Shown here: positions 38,601 through 53,600 of the stretch, in pieces
How positions within the stretch are numbered: the first letter of the stretch is position 1
Layout of the letters: each line of letters begins with the position of its first letter
NCBI RefSeq assembly: GCF_035582795.1
Contig: NC_134365.1
Span: forward strand, 127,077,577 to 127,141,576
DNA: 64,000 nt
DNA from: Mycteria americana
Lineage: Eukaryota; Chordata; Aves; Ciconiiformes; Ciconiidae
Reading direction: 5' to 3'
Made by a program: the position numbers and the translations under genes
Notes under the pieces: generated by a model
What the model was told of the DNA's origin: nothing
The model's database searches: none
The model's input: the letters and a program-made list of their open reading frames with translations, nothing else

Positions 38601-41600
38601 CCTTCTGAAAGTTGCTTCTGAATAAGCTGTGTAATGTAGCCTTTCTCTTCCTAGTAGCTGGAGGTCAAGAAAGGTGGATTCCTTATTAAGCTAGGGGGAA
38701 ATGTCTGGACGCGGAGTAAAAATGATGGCCTTGGAAACAGTTATTCTCATGTCCCAGTATGTAAAATTTGATTTTACACACTTAATCAGCAGAGGTAGAG
38801 GTGAGGTACTCAAGACAGCAGGTTGTGTAGTAAGTCAGTGCAGCAGCAGCTGGCTGCATGTGCTGATTTCGGAGATAGAATACAGTGCTGACTTGGAAGG
38901 TATGGGAGCTGACAGTTCTTACTACCAAGAACTGCAGTAGGATGATGATGGTGTGTTAACTGTATTGCACCTGTGTGAATAACAAAATGGCATATAGCAT
39001 GTGCAGGAAGTAGCGCAGTGACTTTCTACGTGCAAAGGGCAAATTGCTTGACAATGTGAAATGGTTTTCAGTGAAACAGTTTCTGCAGAAACAAATAGAA
39101 TCATGTTATTTAGGGTGACCATGGAAGATGGGATTAGTAGTAACTATAGGGTGAATTGAATTTCTTTGTTAGTAATCATCTTTTCCCTAAAAGATGATGA
39201 GAGTTAAAATCTATAAAACAAAGCTATTGTGACACTCTTGTCTAACACTCTGCCCTAGATAAGAGTTTAAAAAAAAACAAAAAAAAAAAAACCCAAAAAA
39301 AAAACCCCCTTTGAGAAATATTTGATGCTGTTTATATGTCTTTATCTCTGGATTAGTACATTAGTGTGTTTTCAGACAGCATCTTGTCTGACTTTTGTGA
39401 CAAATGGATTTATGTAGTCTACAGAAACGGATTTATGTAGTGTACAGACTCTTTGGAGATCTTATATTTTCTTAACTCTGTTCGTTAGACTCCTTCTGCT
39501 TAGCACTTCAGTTGGAAGTCTTGCATTCACAAACACTAATGCTGATTCGAGAGCGCTGGGGTGACCTTGTGCAAGTGGAGCGATATCATGCAGGGAAATG
39601 TCTCTCGCTCTCTGTTTGGAAGTAAGTTAATTTTAAAAGGGCCGTTAACAAACAATAAATGAAATAAAAGGAGGGTTTTAATTTACTAAGCTTGAGCCAG
39701 AATTTTCAGAATTGTACTTTCTTTTTGTTATGAGACTCCTAAATTCTTGTAATTAAGTACCTAAACATGTTGTTTGACTTGCAAAGAAGTGAGGGATGTA
39801 CATTATTGTACAGGAGAACAATGAATACAGTCATAAATCAGCTCATATTTATGCGAATATCTAACTCAATAAATGAATTAGACAATTCTTTGTCAGTCTT
39901 TCACTGTATTTATTGCTTGACTTGCACTAGATAAAATTTTGAAAAGCAATCCAAATGCTCTTCTGATTGTGTTGAATTTGCAGCCATCTAAAACTTCTTT
40001 ATGTAGTTATAATTTACCGACAGTTCTGCATTAAAACGTAAACTAAAACAAATGCTTTTTTTCAGTTCAGCTGACAACCTTACTTTTATGCAGAACTCTC
40101 AGAAACAAGCATTAGCTACTGAAAAGCATATTTTCTGCTGTTCCAATTACATGGTTTAATTATTCTCTTTATTTTAAGTCAACAGGTGCTTGGCAGGAAA
40201 ACAGGAACCGCGTCTGTTCATAAGGTCACTATTAAGATTGACGAGACTGATGTCTCAAAACCCTTACAAATATCTCATGAGCCACCACTGCCAGCCTGTG
40301 ATTCCAAACTGATGGAAAGAGCCATGAAGGTAAAGGTTTTCTTTGCAGTAGGCATCTAGTTTTATAAATCAAAAACTTTAAAAATGCTTTGCATTGTCAG
40401 TTTGTTTCACTTTGATTCTATTTAAAGAGCTGTTTCTAGAGTTTCTAGTCAGCAGTTACTCTAGGTTGTGGTGTGTTTATGATGGGACCTAAAATTGTTG
40501 TTGTAAGTTATTGGCCTTGACTTCATCTTAAAAATTATGCCTCCTTTACAGTGCATTATGTACCACTTATGAGACAGAATGCTGAGGCTGCGGGGAAACA
40601 ACAGCAAAGTTTCAGTTATGTTTAGTGTTTGGCTTGAAGTGCTTTATAGAGAGCTAGGTCTTCCCTTTCCTGTCTTGGAGATGCTGTGTAAATTTTCTCT
40701 GAAAATCAGCTTCCCTATGTCGCTTGAGTTTGCTACCCAGCAGTGCTATTCACTTTAGAAAATCTTACATTATGATTTGGAAATCTTGTGCAAAAGAGCT
40801 AATGTGGTTTGCTTGTTACAAGCATTAGGTGAAGCTTGGTTTTACATTATCACTAACCAGATTATGTCATGTGACCTATTTGAATGTGCCTTTGTGTTGT
40901 TCAAATTCCCATATGTTAAAGGTGGGATTGTTGAAATGATCCAAAATGAGTAACTGCAGTCAACTTCCTACTTGGATAAGGCTTCACTGGTGATAATTCT
41001 AAATCTTGGTTAATGATACCTAAGAGAAACTGAATTCTAGGTTTTATAAAAAGTCTTCTGTAAGTTCCTCAGCAAGTCTGGCTGTGATATATCAGGATGT
41101 GTGTTTGTCATTATTTCTTACAGTGTTTGGATTTTTAAAGAGAGTTAATAAACTGGAGTGAATGGTGTAGTTTTCAAACTTTCAGTACAGTTTTTCCACA
41201 GGGAGAAACTCTCCAGTTCAGATTCTTCATCTGTCTTACAGAACCTTCTACTGATGATAGCCTTCACCTACTGTACATACGTTGTGTTTGATCCTCTTGG
41301 CCCATCTTGTTTACCAAGTCTGACAGACAAGTCTCTATATGGTGAATGTCAAGAACTTTGTATGTTTGGGCAGCAGAGGAATGTGGGAAACTTAGTGGAG
41401 CACATAGTCTTCTACTCTATTTCTAGAGTAGAAATTCTACTATTAGTATAGTAAATATATGCTAAATTTACTCATTTCGTAGCCTAAATTAGCATATTTA
41501 GGCTACGAAATACACAGTTAATTTGGTGAAGATACTGTATTTGTGCCTAAATCCAGGAAAATATGCTTTATCTAGAACATCTGCTGAAGTTCCACTGGAG

Positions 41601-44600
41601 CTGACGCAATCTAAGCTCCCTGAATCAGGTCTACAGACTGTAGATTAAGATATGAGGCCACTGTAAATTTGAGATTTATCAAAGTTAATGCTGACTCCCT
41701 TTATAACTACTTGCTCTGAGCTTAAAAAATTTATCAGCTATGGTATATACACTGCTGTTCTAGTGTTTGAATAATGATCTCAGCTGTAATGACGTAGATA
41801 GCACACTGTGTTTCTGTTTATTTAAGATACTATATAAAACAGTGGCATGAACAAATATGTTTGTCTGAGCAGGTTATTGTACATTAGCCTGCTGAAAATT
41901 GGATGTAGCTATAGAACCTGTAGTCACTTGTTTGTGAGGCAGATTTAACTCATGGCAGCTGCTGAGTTGAAATGCTGTTGTGGATGGATAAACGCTTGAT
42001 TTTTAAGGCCTTGTCTTGGAAAGCTAGTCTTTAGGGGAAGTGCATTCTGGTATATACGAAGGCATATACTGAAATTCTGTATAATTCTGTTCTGGTATAA
42101 ACCTCTTCTGCATTTATCTCTTAGGCTAGAATAAAATTTGAGTTTAATTCACCTTGAACAGTTTTCAAAGCAATGTGAGGTTAACTAGAAAAAGGTTTTG
42201 CAGTAATCTGTAGCTTTGCTTATGCAAAATATGTAAATAATATGACTGTAATGTGAATGGATATAAAGGCAAATGCTTTAATTTAGGTTGCACAAGTAAG
42301 CTGCAGTTAACATGAGTGGTGACATAAGCTTCGGCACTGGCAGCGCAGCAAGCCTCTAGATACTCCTGGGTTCAGTAGGATTGCTCATATTCACTGTCTG
42401 CCACTGCATCTTCACTGACTATATCGTTATCTCATTAACAGGACTAAAACTAGTGTGTTGTATTTCATGCTATGGTTACATATGTGTTTGCGTAGAGGCA
42501 ACCATATTCTAATAGAGTGTTGGTTCTGGGGGTTTTGTGGCTTGTTTTTGGTTTGGTTTTTTTTCCTTAGTGTAAGCTAGTTATAAAGGGTGCCTGCTAA
42601 GCTGGAAAATACTCTGGCCTTGGTCCAGAACAAGTAGGTGTGCACACGAAGTGGTAACAGCATAGTTTGAAAAACGTCTTTTCTTTTACATTTTCTTCTA
42701 GTCTTCTCTCAAAAAACCTCCTGCTGCCTGCTGCACATTTTGTAGTGATCCAAATACTCAATAGTTCATTTGGTTCACCACAGTTCTGAGCAAATTCTTT
42801 CTTAAGCAATTGTTTTATTAAGTTATGTAGCTTCGTTCCAGTGTGCTAATGCGTAAAGTCTACACATCCAATTTGAACTTGCTCAAGTACGTTCCTTTTT
42901 TACAGATTGACCACCTATCAATAGAAAAACTCCTAATAGACAGTGTCCATGCAAGATCTCATCAAAAACTCCAGGAGCTGAAAGCCATTCTTAAGAGCTA
43001 CAACAGTAATGACAATTGTATGTGTTTTCTACTGAAGTTTGTTTCAAGTTAATTTCCATTTGTGCCTAGGAATGGTTTCCTTTTTTTCTTGGTGTTTCTT
43101 GTTTTCATTAATTTAAATTTAAAAATATGAAAAAATAAAGGGACGTGTTCAGAATTAACAAGGCTTAGCTTTAAATTGTTCTGCATTGATAACTGTAAAA
43201 TACTCATACCTCTAAATGTAGTATAATAGATGAAGCTGGTAGAACATTATAGTCTGGGTTGAAGGGTTAAAAGTTGTCTACTGTAAAACTTGTATGTGTT
43301 CAGAATTGAAAGCAAATCCTTCACTGTCTTGAGCTAGTTTTGGATGAGACTTTGCTTAAACTGTTGTTGAAACTGTTGGGATTCAAATTGAGGTTATAAT
43401 CATGAAGCAGTGAGTTAAAAGATATTCAAGGATTAATAATCTTCAGATTTGGTCTGTCTTTTCTCATTGGTTTGTTACTAGCCCTATTTTCACAGATAAA
43501 TTCTTATATTCAATTCTCTCTTTATGTTAACAGTATAATAATGTGCAAGTGCAGACTGCTTCTATAAAATCAAACAGGTTTTGTGATTATAATGGGCTAA
43601 GTTTTAATATGATGAGCTTGAATTTTGTGTCAAGTTATTAACATCAACTTTTGTTTAGCATTCATTGAGACGGCTCTTCCAACTCTTGTAATTCCAATTT
43701 TGGAACCGTGTGGTCGATCAGAGTGCCTACATGTATTTGTTGATCTCCACTCTGGAATGTTTCAACTGATGCTGTATGGTGTGGGTAAGTAGGTTCAAAA
43801 CCAGGTTGTATTTAATATCTTGCAAGAATCCTGCATTATGAGGTAATTTTGTGGGAACAATTCTGTCAGATCTGCAAAGTTCTGTAAGTAAATAAGGGTA
43901 ATGCAAATGAACACTGCACTTGGGTCATCATCTAGGTATTTCAGTTTGAGGAACAGAGAAGTGGATCTTTGTGCTTAAGAGTCACAGTTCAGTTAGGTAT
44001 ATTTTAAGAGGACAACAGACTAAATATTGTTAGACATCATTGCAGTACATGTTCTTTATGACTCATGATTCTTGGGTTGTGCTGTCAATGGATGCAGTCA
44101 TTTCATATGAACCTGATTGAGAATTGTATTATGTGACCTTTACACATCTTGAGTTACTGTTCAAGTCTTCACTTCAGGTTTCAGATTACTTAAGAAAAGA
44201 GGAGAGTTCTTTTAGTTTATTTGCCTAATAACATACTGGTGTGGTTTTACAAGCATTATGGATCATTTGTTGTGTATGTTAATCTCTGTCTTCACAATGA
44301 GCCACGTGGAGAAGACAAGGGCAACAATTACAAGTTGCACCAGGAGAGGTTTCATCTCAATATAAGAAAGAGACTTTTTACAGTGAAAACAATCAGTCAC
44401 TGGAACAGCCCCCCCAGGGACGGGGTGGAGTCCCCATCACTGGAGGTTTTCAAGATGCAATTGGATAGGGTGTTAGATATTCTCATCTAGGCTCCCTTTC
44501 CCACGAAAGGTTGGACCAGATGATCTTTTGATGTCCCTTCCAACCTGGGCTATTCTATGATTCTGTGATGAATTGTTTGTTAAATTAGATGAGACACTTT

Positions 44601-47600
44601 CATTAAAAGGTCAAAATTTTGTTTGAAAAGCAGATGTTAAGACTATTCACTCACTACATTCTTGTAGATCAACTGACACTTGAGGACATAGAGAAGTCTG
44701 TTAATGATGATATGAAGCGTATCATTCCTTGGCTCCAGCAGCTCAAGTAAGAGACTTGAATGCTTCACCTAGTTTGCATAGAATAAATCACCATATTTGT
44801 ATTTTGGATGATCACACGTGCATGGCTTTGTGTTTTACCGCAGTAGGGAATGTACTTTCTCCCTGTTCTAAGCAACTTTGAGTATTTGCTATCTCCTCTA
44901 AATGGGTGGAGGAAATTCTGCTTTTGCTTGGAGTTGATTCTGTAGTCCTCCTTTAGTCTGCCTCCTTACGTGTAGCCTCATGCATTGCTATGCACACACT
45001 CTGCATGAAGTCTTTTAATTTTAAGTCAACAGCAGACCACTTGCTTCCTGAGGATCTCATTTTGTGTTCATGTTCATTTTCTATGTCCTTTATTCCACTC
45101 TGTTTCTACAGCTGAACTCCACTTTTTTCTCATCAAGAACGATCTCCCTTCTCACAATAGAGGGAAAACCAGGAAGTGGCCTAGGATGACTTAAATAATA
45201 TCTATTTATCTTCTAACACATCAGCCCTTGCTGGTTTAAACCTCTAATGTTCCTTCCATAAAGCCCTGAGATTTAGGCACAAGATAAATTTGGCTCCCAT
45301 AAGAGGTTGTAGCAAATAATACAAATACAGTTTGCATCTGCATGAAAACCAAGTTCCACCTGCTCTGTCATTTTGGAAATTCCCAGTACTCTGAGCTAAT
45401 TGCAGGGTGAAACCTCTATTTGAGGAATGTTGCTTCTAAAAGAAGCATGATGACGCATGAAGCGCTGGCACCCTGGAGAAACTAATCAACCTCCCTTTGT
45501 TATAAATAATGTGCTCAAGATAATGGCTTGGGTAGTGCTGCAGTTTTTGAGGAAGCTAGGCAGTCCCACGAAATGTCTTTTAGGACAGCTATATCTAACA
45601 TGTATCTACGAGAATAAATGTGGTGTGTCGTGATGGAGAGATGCTGAGCACCCACACTTTCCGCTGCTGTTTTCAGTGGAAGTTTGAAAAACCAAGCTGT
45701 GCATTTCTGAGCCCCTTTCAAGTCTAGCTAGGCTTTCTGGCCTTGCCACTATAGCCAAAATCCATTGGAGTGTAGAACAAGTTTCATTCCATACATTAGA
45801 ATAAAGTTGGTGTCTTGCATGTGGTTCTTCATGTCCAAACTTATTCAGGTGAATGAGTTGGTTTATAACATAACCCAGAGTGACGTTAATCCAACTTTGG
45901 TGACTTTTTTTACAGTATTGCTTACCAGCATATGGGAGCAAAGATTTTCTTTTCTATACCAAAAAATAATTGAAGCTTCCAATTTGTAAAATAACTGTAT
46001 CTGCACGTTTTTTAATTTGTCCCTTCTTTTTTATATTGCAATTTTATATTATGGTGTAAAAAATTTATTTATGTATTCCTTCAGCAAATAATTTCAGGGC
46101 TTTTCTTCATAAGTTAATGGCTGTCTGTTACTCAAGCTGAAGACAATATGTAAAGATAGTAATAAGAAAATACAAACTCATGAAATTTTCTGTGTGATTT
46201 TCTGTGTATAACTTGTGTAGCAATGATAGATGTTGACTTAGAATATGACTGACTCTTAATTTGACACTGATGCTCTAAAGAGCAGTATACTAGAGTAACT
46301 CAAAACAGTCTCAGGGTACTAATACCTTTATTTCAATGCAAGGTTCTGGCTTGGACAGCAACGTTGCAAACAGTCTATAAAACATCTGCCTACAGTGAGC
46401 AGTGAAACTCTTCAACTAGCTAATTATGCTAGCCATCCAGTGGGAAACCTTTCCAAACACAAATTGTTTATCAAACTCACTCGCCTTCCACAGTACTACA
46501 TTGTAAGTAACTGAAAAATGCTTCTACCTTTTGCTCCCAGGCATGGATATACCAGGCAGTTTGTACTGTTAACTCTTAACATTAGGAACCAAGTGACTGA
46601 TGTAATCCTCGACTCTCCCCTCTCCCTCCCTTCTCTCATTCCGTGGGTTTGTTAAGCATAGAGAGGAGGGGACCTAAAGAGTCATTACTCAGCAACCTTC
46701 CCATTCTCTTTATGTTTCCTGAAAGTTTAGTCTTCCTTCTCTTCTTGGATCCCTTTCCTAGCCACAATATTAGTATCTTGAAAAAGACTAATGTCTTTTC
46801 TTTGAGGGGAGGGGAGGATAGGAACTGATGTAGACATATTCTTAGCTTGAGAGTTTTCTCAATTTGTTGTTTTGTTTAAATATAGGTTGTAGAGATGTTT
46901 GATGTTCCTGGCAACCCCACAGAACTAGAGTATAAGTACCATTTTCTCTCTGTGAGCAATGCTGAAGGAGATGACAGCCCTGCTACTGCACTTTTACTTC
47001 AGCAGTTCAAACCAAACATTGAAGAGTTGGTACTAGACACAAAAAGTGGGAAACAAATGAAAAGTGGTGTCAAGCGCAAGGTATGTGTTTCAAAAGCCAT
47101 TGGGCTAGTTATAGAGCATGAAAGCTAAATGCATGTTCTGAGCATCAATACCAGCTTTAGTAGTGTTGTTTCAAAAGTTTGTATGGCTGACATCTTGTAT
47201 TGCGAATTGGTTCTCTGGACTGCTTCCCTAGGGAGATGTTGGGAAACTATTTTGTAACAGTTGTCTTTTAATTCATGCCACGCCTTCTCGGCTGTTCTGA
47301 AGAGCCAAGGCAGAGCACTGTGCTGAGGCTGCTAGAGTAGCTTGTATACACAGAGCACTGGTAACTGCGTGATACGCTTTGTGCTGTGTAGGTGTAGTCT
47401 TTGAAAGACTTGCGGGGGCTGATGAGAGTTACTTCTTGGAGTCAGGCTGACATGGCTTACTGATACATAAATACTGTTTCAAGGAAGGAGGTGATTATAA
47501 AATTACTTTAGCTTAATTGCTTCAGTCCTGAAGTGGACCAGATCCTTTCAGGAGTTGGTGCTCAGAGTGTGATTCATTTAAAACTTGGATAAATTAGATT

Positions 47601-50600
47601 ATTCTCTGACATCTTTTCAAAATGTTTACCCCAAATGTGCAAGTATATTTGTCTTTATTTTAATTCTAGTTATCTGGTGATCCATGTTCCATAGAACCTA
47701 AGAAACCAAAACGGTCGGGAGAAATGTGTGCCTTCAATAAAGTGCTAGCTCATATTGTAGCCATGTGTGATACAAATATGCCATTTATAGGGCTTCGTAT
47801 GGAGGTACGTATTAAGAAATATTTTGTTTCCTCCTTCCCCTCTACTACTGATTCTCTTGTCTAGATGTGACTGTTGGGCAAACTTGTCATGTGTTCACTT
47901 TGGAGTTCCCCCGCCAGCTGAGCCTGGGTGACTGATGTTCTATGCTGGGTTGCTCTAGTCTTGTTGTAGCTGGTTCTCTAATACCAAGCACTGCAAAAAG
48001 CTTGAAAAGTTGAGGGAAAAGGGAAAATGAGATGATGAAAGACACGCTTGTGGGAGGGGGTGGGAGACAACTTCATACCTGATTTGCACAGACAGTTTTT
48101 TGGCTTTCTAGTGCTTGAGAATGTGAAACATCTGTCACCCTTAGGGAAAAAAAAATCCTTGAAAAAGTTACAGTTATTTTGCTTGACTTTTTGCTTGGGA
48201 TAACATTTTTCTCATTAATTCCTAGTTATCTAATATGGACATTCCTCACCAAGGAGTGCAAGTAGAAGGAGATGGCTTCAGCCATGCAATACGTTTATTA
48301 AAGTAAGAGGATATGCTCCTGTGTTTCAGTTTATTACTGTACATATGCTTGAGAGAAAAAAAGGATTGTTTGGAGAGTAACACTAAAAATATCGGGGCGG
48401 GGGGATTTTTGGTTTTGGGTGGTTTTGGTTGTGGGGTTTTTTTGTTTTGTTTTTTAATTATTCTGTCTCTCGCACTCTCATGTGAAGCAGTGCTGGAGAA
48501 AGAGGAAAATAAAAGTAAGCGCAGAGCCAACTATAATTTCTTTCCTTCATTAGCCTAAACTGGGGAGTTCTGAAAACAGTCTGACAGTCTCAATCTTAAA
48601 ATCCAGGCAGTGCTAAGGAAGATATGGTGATGATGATTCATGAACATGTAATTGCAATTTTAGATCAGATCAGAGGCCTTACATACTCCATATGTTATTT
48701 GACAATTACCAGTATGTGATACTGCAGAGGAAAATGTAAGGAATCCCAGAAAAGACAATTGCATGGTAAAAAACTTGTAGAGGAAACATCTGAGAATCGT
48801 ACGGTAATTTAAGAGTGGAAGGGACCTGTGGAGGTCATGTGGTCCAACCTCCTACTCAAAGCAGGGCTGATCAGCTGCATTTTCCAATCTCCAAGGGTTT
48901 TTGTGCCCTCTCTGGGCACAGCAATCTCAAATGCTGACTAGAGGGGAGTAGTTACTTGATTGCCTGGCTAATACAGCCCAGTATGCAGCGGTCTGTCATT
49001 GCTTCAAGGGCACGCTGCTGACTCCTATTCAGTCTGTCTCCCAGGCCCCCAAGTTCTTTTTCTGCAGAGCTGTTATCCAGCCAGTCAGTCCCCATCCTGT
49101 GCTGTTGCTTGAGGTTATTTAGGCCCAAGTGCAGGACTTTGCATTTGTTTTCGTTGAACTTCATGAGGTTCCTGTTAACTCATTCCTCCAGCCGGCTGAG
49201 TTCTCTCTGAATGGCAGCCCTGTCCTCCAGCATGTTAAGTGCTCCCTTCAGTTTGGTGTCATCTGCAAACTTGCTATTCCTTTGCATCACATAGGTTATT
49301 GAAACTGTTAAATAGTATTGGCCTCTGTGTTAACCCTGAGGAATGCTAGCCACAACCAGCCGCTAATTGGACCTGCACCTGTTGACCACAGTGCTTTCTA
49401 CCTGGTAGTCCATCCAGTTTTTCACACTTCTTGGAGCCTACGTCAAGCCTCACCAGTTAAACTTTGGATTGTGTTATGAAGTAAAACAGATTATATCAGT
49501 TTAGAACATTAAAACAAAAATCCCAAAGACACCTTCTAGAGTAAAACCATATTAACTTCTTTTATGCTGCAGAAAGGTACAGTGATAGAAAGGCATCAGT
49601 CTCTAAATGCATCAGGACCTACCTTTTTAACTTTGCATGTGAGCAGAGAAGTACTTAGAACTTGTGAGCTGAAGTTAAGGGTGGTATATGAAATTTCTGG
49701 ATAGGCTCTCAAGGGATTTGAAGAAGTTCGGCATGTTTTTACTTACGCTTTATTTAGTCTGTCCCCTGAGCTCAATTCTCACATTGGGATATGAATAAAT
49801 TAGTGGGTACTAAGATAACTGCCAGGTTGTTCATTGCACTTAGAGTGAGCTTGTTCTAGAAGGCGAACTGATTTATGAATTCAGGTTGCCACAGAACTTA
49901 CTTATTTTCATCCTTTTTGGCTTGTTTCTCTGTATAAAAACTTTGTATCAGTGTGCTCTTACTCACCAGGACATCAGGGCAATTCAACGGATTCCTTAAC
50001 AGTTTGTAATTTGCAGGTGTTGAATCCATATAAAAGTTGGTCTTAACTCAGAGTGCTTTTGTAACACACTACAGTCCTTGAAAAGGAATAGGATATCTCA
50101 CTGTGCAGTCCAGCTATCTTTGCTGTTGCTTTGTTCATTCTTTCATGTCCAGACTTGGAAGTCCTTCAGGAAATGTTAGAAGATAGTATTTTTAGTTTTG
50201 GAACTGTGCTGTGTGTAATTGAGATCCTTTTTTCTTCATGAATAGAATTCCTCCCTGTAAAGGTGTAAACGAAGAAACACAGAAGGCTCTGGACCGCTCT
50301 CTTCTTGATTGCACTTTCCGATTACAAGGTAGAAATAATCGCACATGGGTGGCTGAGCTGGTATTTGCAAACTGTCCACTTAATAGCACTTCATCCAGGG
50401 AGCAAGGTAAGTTTTATTTAGGAAGACTGGTAAATTGTGATTGTTTGTGTTTTACATTGTCTGTTCCGGTAGTTCTAATGTTTTGGTGTTACTGGACAAC
50501 TGTCTGCTCTTAAGATTTCTAATAAACCAACCACAGTGCACTTGAATCAAATTTTTGACTGCTGAGTTGATGTACTTTTATTATTTAAATATGCTTCCTG

Positions 50601-53600
50601 GTCACTTGCCACAGTTCACTCACAGTCAGTAAACCACAGTTTAGGAACTACTAGTTTAATCAGTATTTACCATCTCCTAACACTGCAGGACCAACCCGTC
50701 ATGTTTACCTGACATATGAAAACCAGTTATCTGAACCGGTTGGAGGTCGCAAAGTTGTTGAGATGTTCCTTAATGACTGGAACAGTATTGCTCGGCTGTA
50801 TGAATGTGTCCTGGAGTTTGCACGATCCTTACCAGGTACAGAAATCATCTCCTTTTCATTAAAACATGTTTACAGATGACTATGGTTTTCTCACTCTAAC
50901 TCTTTTCCCTCCTCTCTTCAAAGACATACCCAACCACTTAAACGTTTTTTCAGAAGTTCGTATCTACAATTACCGAAAACTTATCCTTTGTTATGGAACT
51001 ACCAAGGGGAGCTCAGTAAGTAACTCCTAAGTGCACTTAAAATGTATGTTTGAAAACAGAATGGGTAGGCCTAGAGTTCTCCGAATTGTGCTACAAAATA
51101 CTTCCTTGTATTGCATTATTGTGGAATTAATATTGATGTAGAAAAGACAGAAATAGAGGGTTAGTAATTTGCTAGGTTACTAGATGCTCAGAATTTTTGA
51201 GAATTTGTGTAAGGTGCTTCAAATTGTGGGAAGGACAGTTGTGTGCTCCTGATTGATGAAAGCTGGTGTGGCAGCCTTTTTCTGACAAACTTACAGTAAG
51301 TGTTGCCACTAGTCACTGTTGTATACTGGGATATATGGACATATGTAAGCTGTGTACTTAATGCTGCCTTTAGAAGAAAGGACTCCAATGAAGTTTTAAA
51401 TGTAGTACTGTGCTTTCCAATGAGGCAGTCCTTAATTATTTTGTAGCAGTGCTGTTCACTTGTTCAGAACTCCGGCTTACTCTTTAGTATTTGAATTTAC
51501 AGCTTATTAATTACTTTGATAACTGTGTACTTGCTCACAGCTTTGCATTAAATGCAAGGTAGCGGAGGAAGTAAGTGCACATTTATTACAGACTAAGAAT
51601 GTATTTTTGTGTGCAACCAGTGCAAAGTAGCTGATGCACTTGAAATTTGCTTCCTGGAAGGTTTTTGTGTTCATGTTCTAAGCTGAATTTTTAAGAGTAT
51701 TTCTATATGCATTTTATTGGGACAGTTAATAAGTAGCAAGAGTAGCAGTGTGGATTTTGCATGTCACTTCCTTACATATTAGCATGTCCAGTTCTCGGTT
51801 TTGTGTGATGTGACTGAGAAAACCAATCCACCAGCAACTCATTAATCAGTTCTCTGCAGCATGAATCTCAAGTTTAATTTTCTCGATCTCACCTTTGGCA
51901 GAAAAGGCTTTTGTTCTTTCTGATTGACTTGCTAAAGTAATTCCCCAGTTTTGTGGTTGCCAACAATCCACCTAGCTAAATGGATATTAAAGCTAACAGC
52001 ACTTTTTTTTCAGAGCCTCAACAGCTTTTGAGGAAGGTGAGTAAGGAATCTGTTGAGGTGTTTGATAAAAATGACAGCAGACCAGTTTTCTTGTTATAGC
52101 CTCGTAGTCATTCTAGTTTCCAACACTATTTTATGTTCTTGACATTGCAGATCAGCATTCAGTGGAACTCCATACTCCAGAAGTTCCACATTTCACTGGG
52201 AACTGTTGGCCCAAACTCAGGTTGCAGTAATTGTCACAACACAATTCTGCACCAGCTCCAGGAGATGTTTAATAAAACACCAAATGTGGTGCAGTTGTTA
52301 CAGGTAATGTTTTAAAAACTTCTCTCAAGAAAAGTGCAAGATAATTAAGAGCTGAATTCTGATTAAACTGTTCTCTTCAAAATTACATGTGTGTGTTATG
52401 ATTGTTTATGGATCTCATTGGCAGAAGGTGGCTTGGGGAAGATTGTATCCCTCCTATGCCCCATTTTCCCTGAGCTTTACTTAAAGGTAAGCTACCTGAT
52501 CTCTCAATATCTGTTCTCTTTCAGGTTTTGTTTGACACTCAGGCTCCATTAAATGCCATCAACAAACTTCCAACTGTGCCCATGCTGGGTCTGACTCAAC
52601 GCACCAACACTGCCTATCAGTGTTTCTCAATTCTGCCACAGTCACCCACGCATATCAGGCTGGCTTTTAGGAATATGTACTGCATTGACATCTACTGCCG
52701 GAGTCGTGGTGTTGTAGCGATACGCGATGGGGCGTACAGTCTCTTTGACAACAGCAAAATAGTTGAAGGTTTTTACCCTGCGCCTGGATTAAAGGTGACT
52801 GTTTCTGTGTTTTGTGGCATGTTGTAAATAAGTGAGCTTCTAACTTGAAATATGGATCTGACGTGAAGAGTTTTGTGAAACTTTTTTGTGAAGAGCTGCA
52901 GTCGTTCCAAAATTCTGAGCACAGAAGGAATTTTCTGATTTATAAGTAGATTTGTTAATTAGTTTGAATTAAAGCATTTCCTTTAAGAAAACTAGCATCA
53001 AGTGTCAGAGGTTTTTTAAAAAAAAAAACTTTAAAAAGGTTTAAACCTTAAAAAAAAAAAGAAAACTATTACACTTTATGTAATAAAGTAACTAATAAGG
53101 CTACTTCAGGCACCCTTTTGTTAAAATTTGCTGAAGCTTTGTGACCAGGCTAGATGTATTCTCCAGGATTAACAACAACTGCTCCTAACAGACTATGTTG
53201 TGTGGCAGGACAGTGCTCATATGTTGCAGATGAGGAAATGCTCCATGTCAGATGATTCTAGACAGAAACTTCTCTTTTAAAACGGTTTCCATCGGTGTAC
53301 GGCAGGAGCCTGTGGCTTTGCTTCCGAATACAGTGCTCATTTTTTCTTCCTGAAAAATGAATCTGTGCGCACTCTGACAGAATACCTTAGCTGAGGGCAG
53401 CTTGTACCAGTCCTAGTTACACTGAAATATTGGAAAGTGATACCCACTGCGAAACAGGATAGTTTGCTAATTTTTTCTTCTGACAGTTGCAACTGAACAT
53501 TGATTCTGTGGTACTGCATTTAGCTGATCCTAAACATCTACCTCTTTCACAAAGTCTAAGTGGAAGGCTAATGGGAAGAGGAAGGGAATTGTAGATACCA

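Noticed and set aside
48600-48720. Possible C/D-box snoRNA (TGATGATGA motif in intron 16)
   Set aside because: I found no properly spaced CTGA box and no terminal stem, so the motif is probably accidental.
53036-53049. Perfect 14-bp palindrome AAGGTTTAAACCTT between A-runs in intron 21
   Set aside because: It is short and AT-rich, and the flanking bases do not pair; chance is sufficient.
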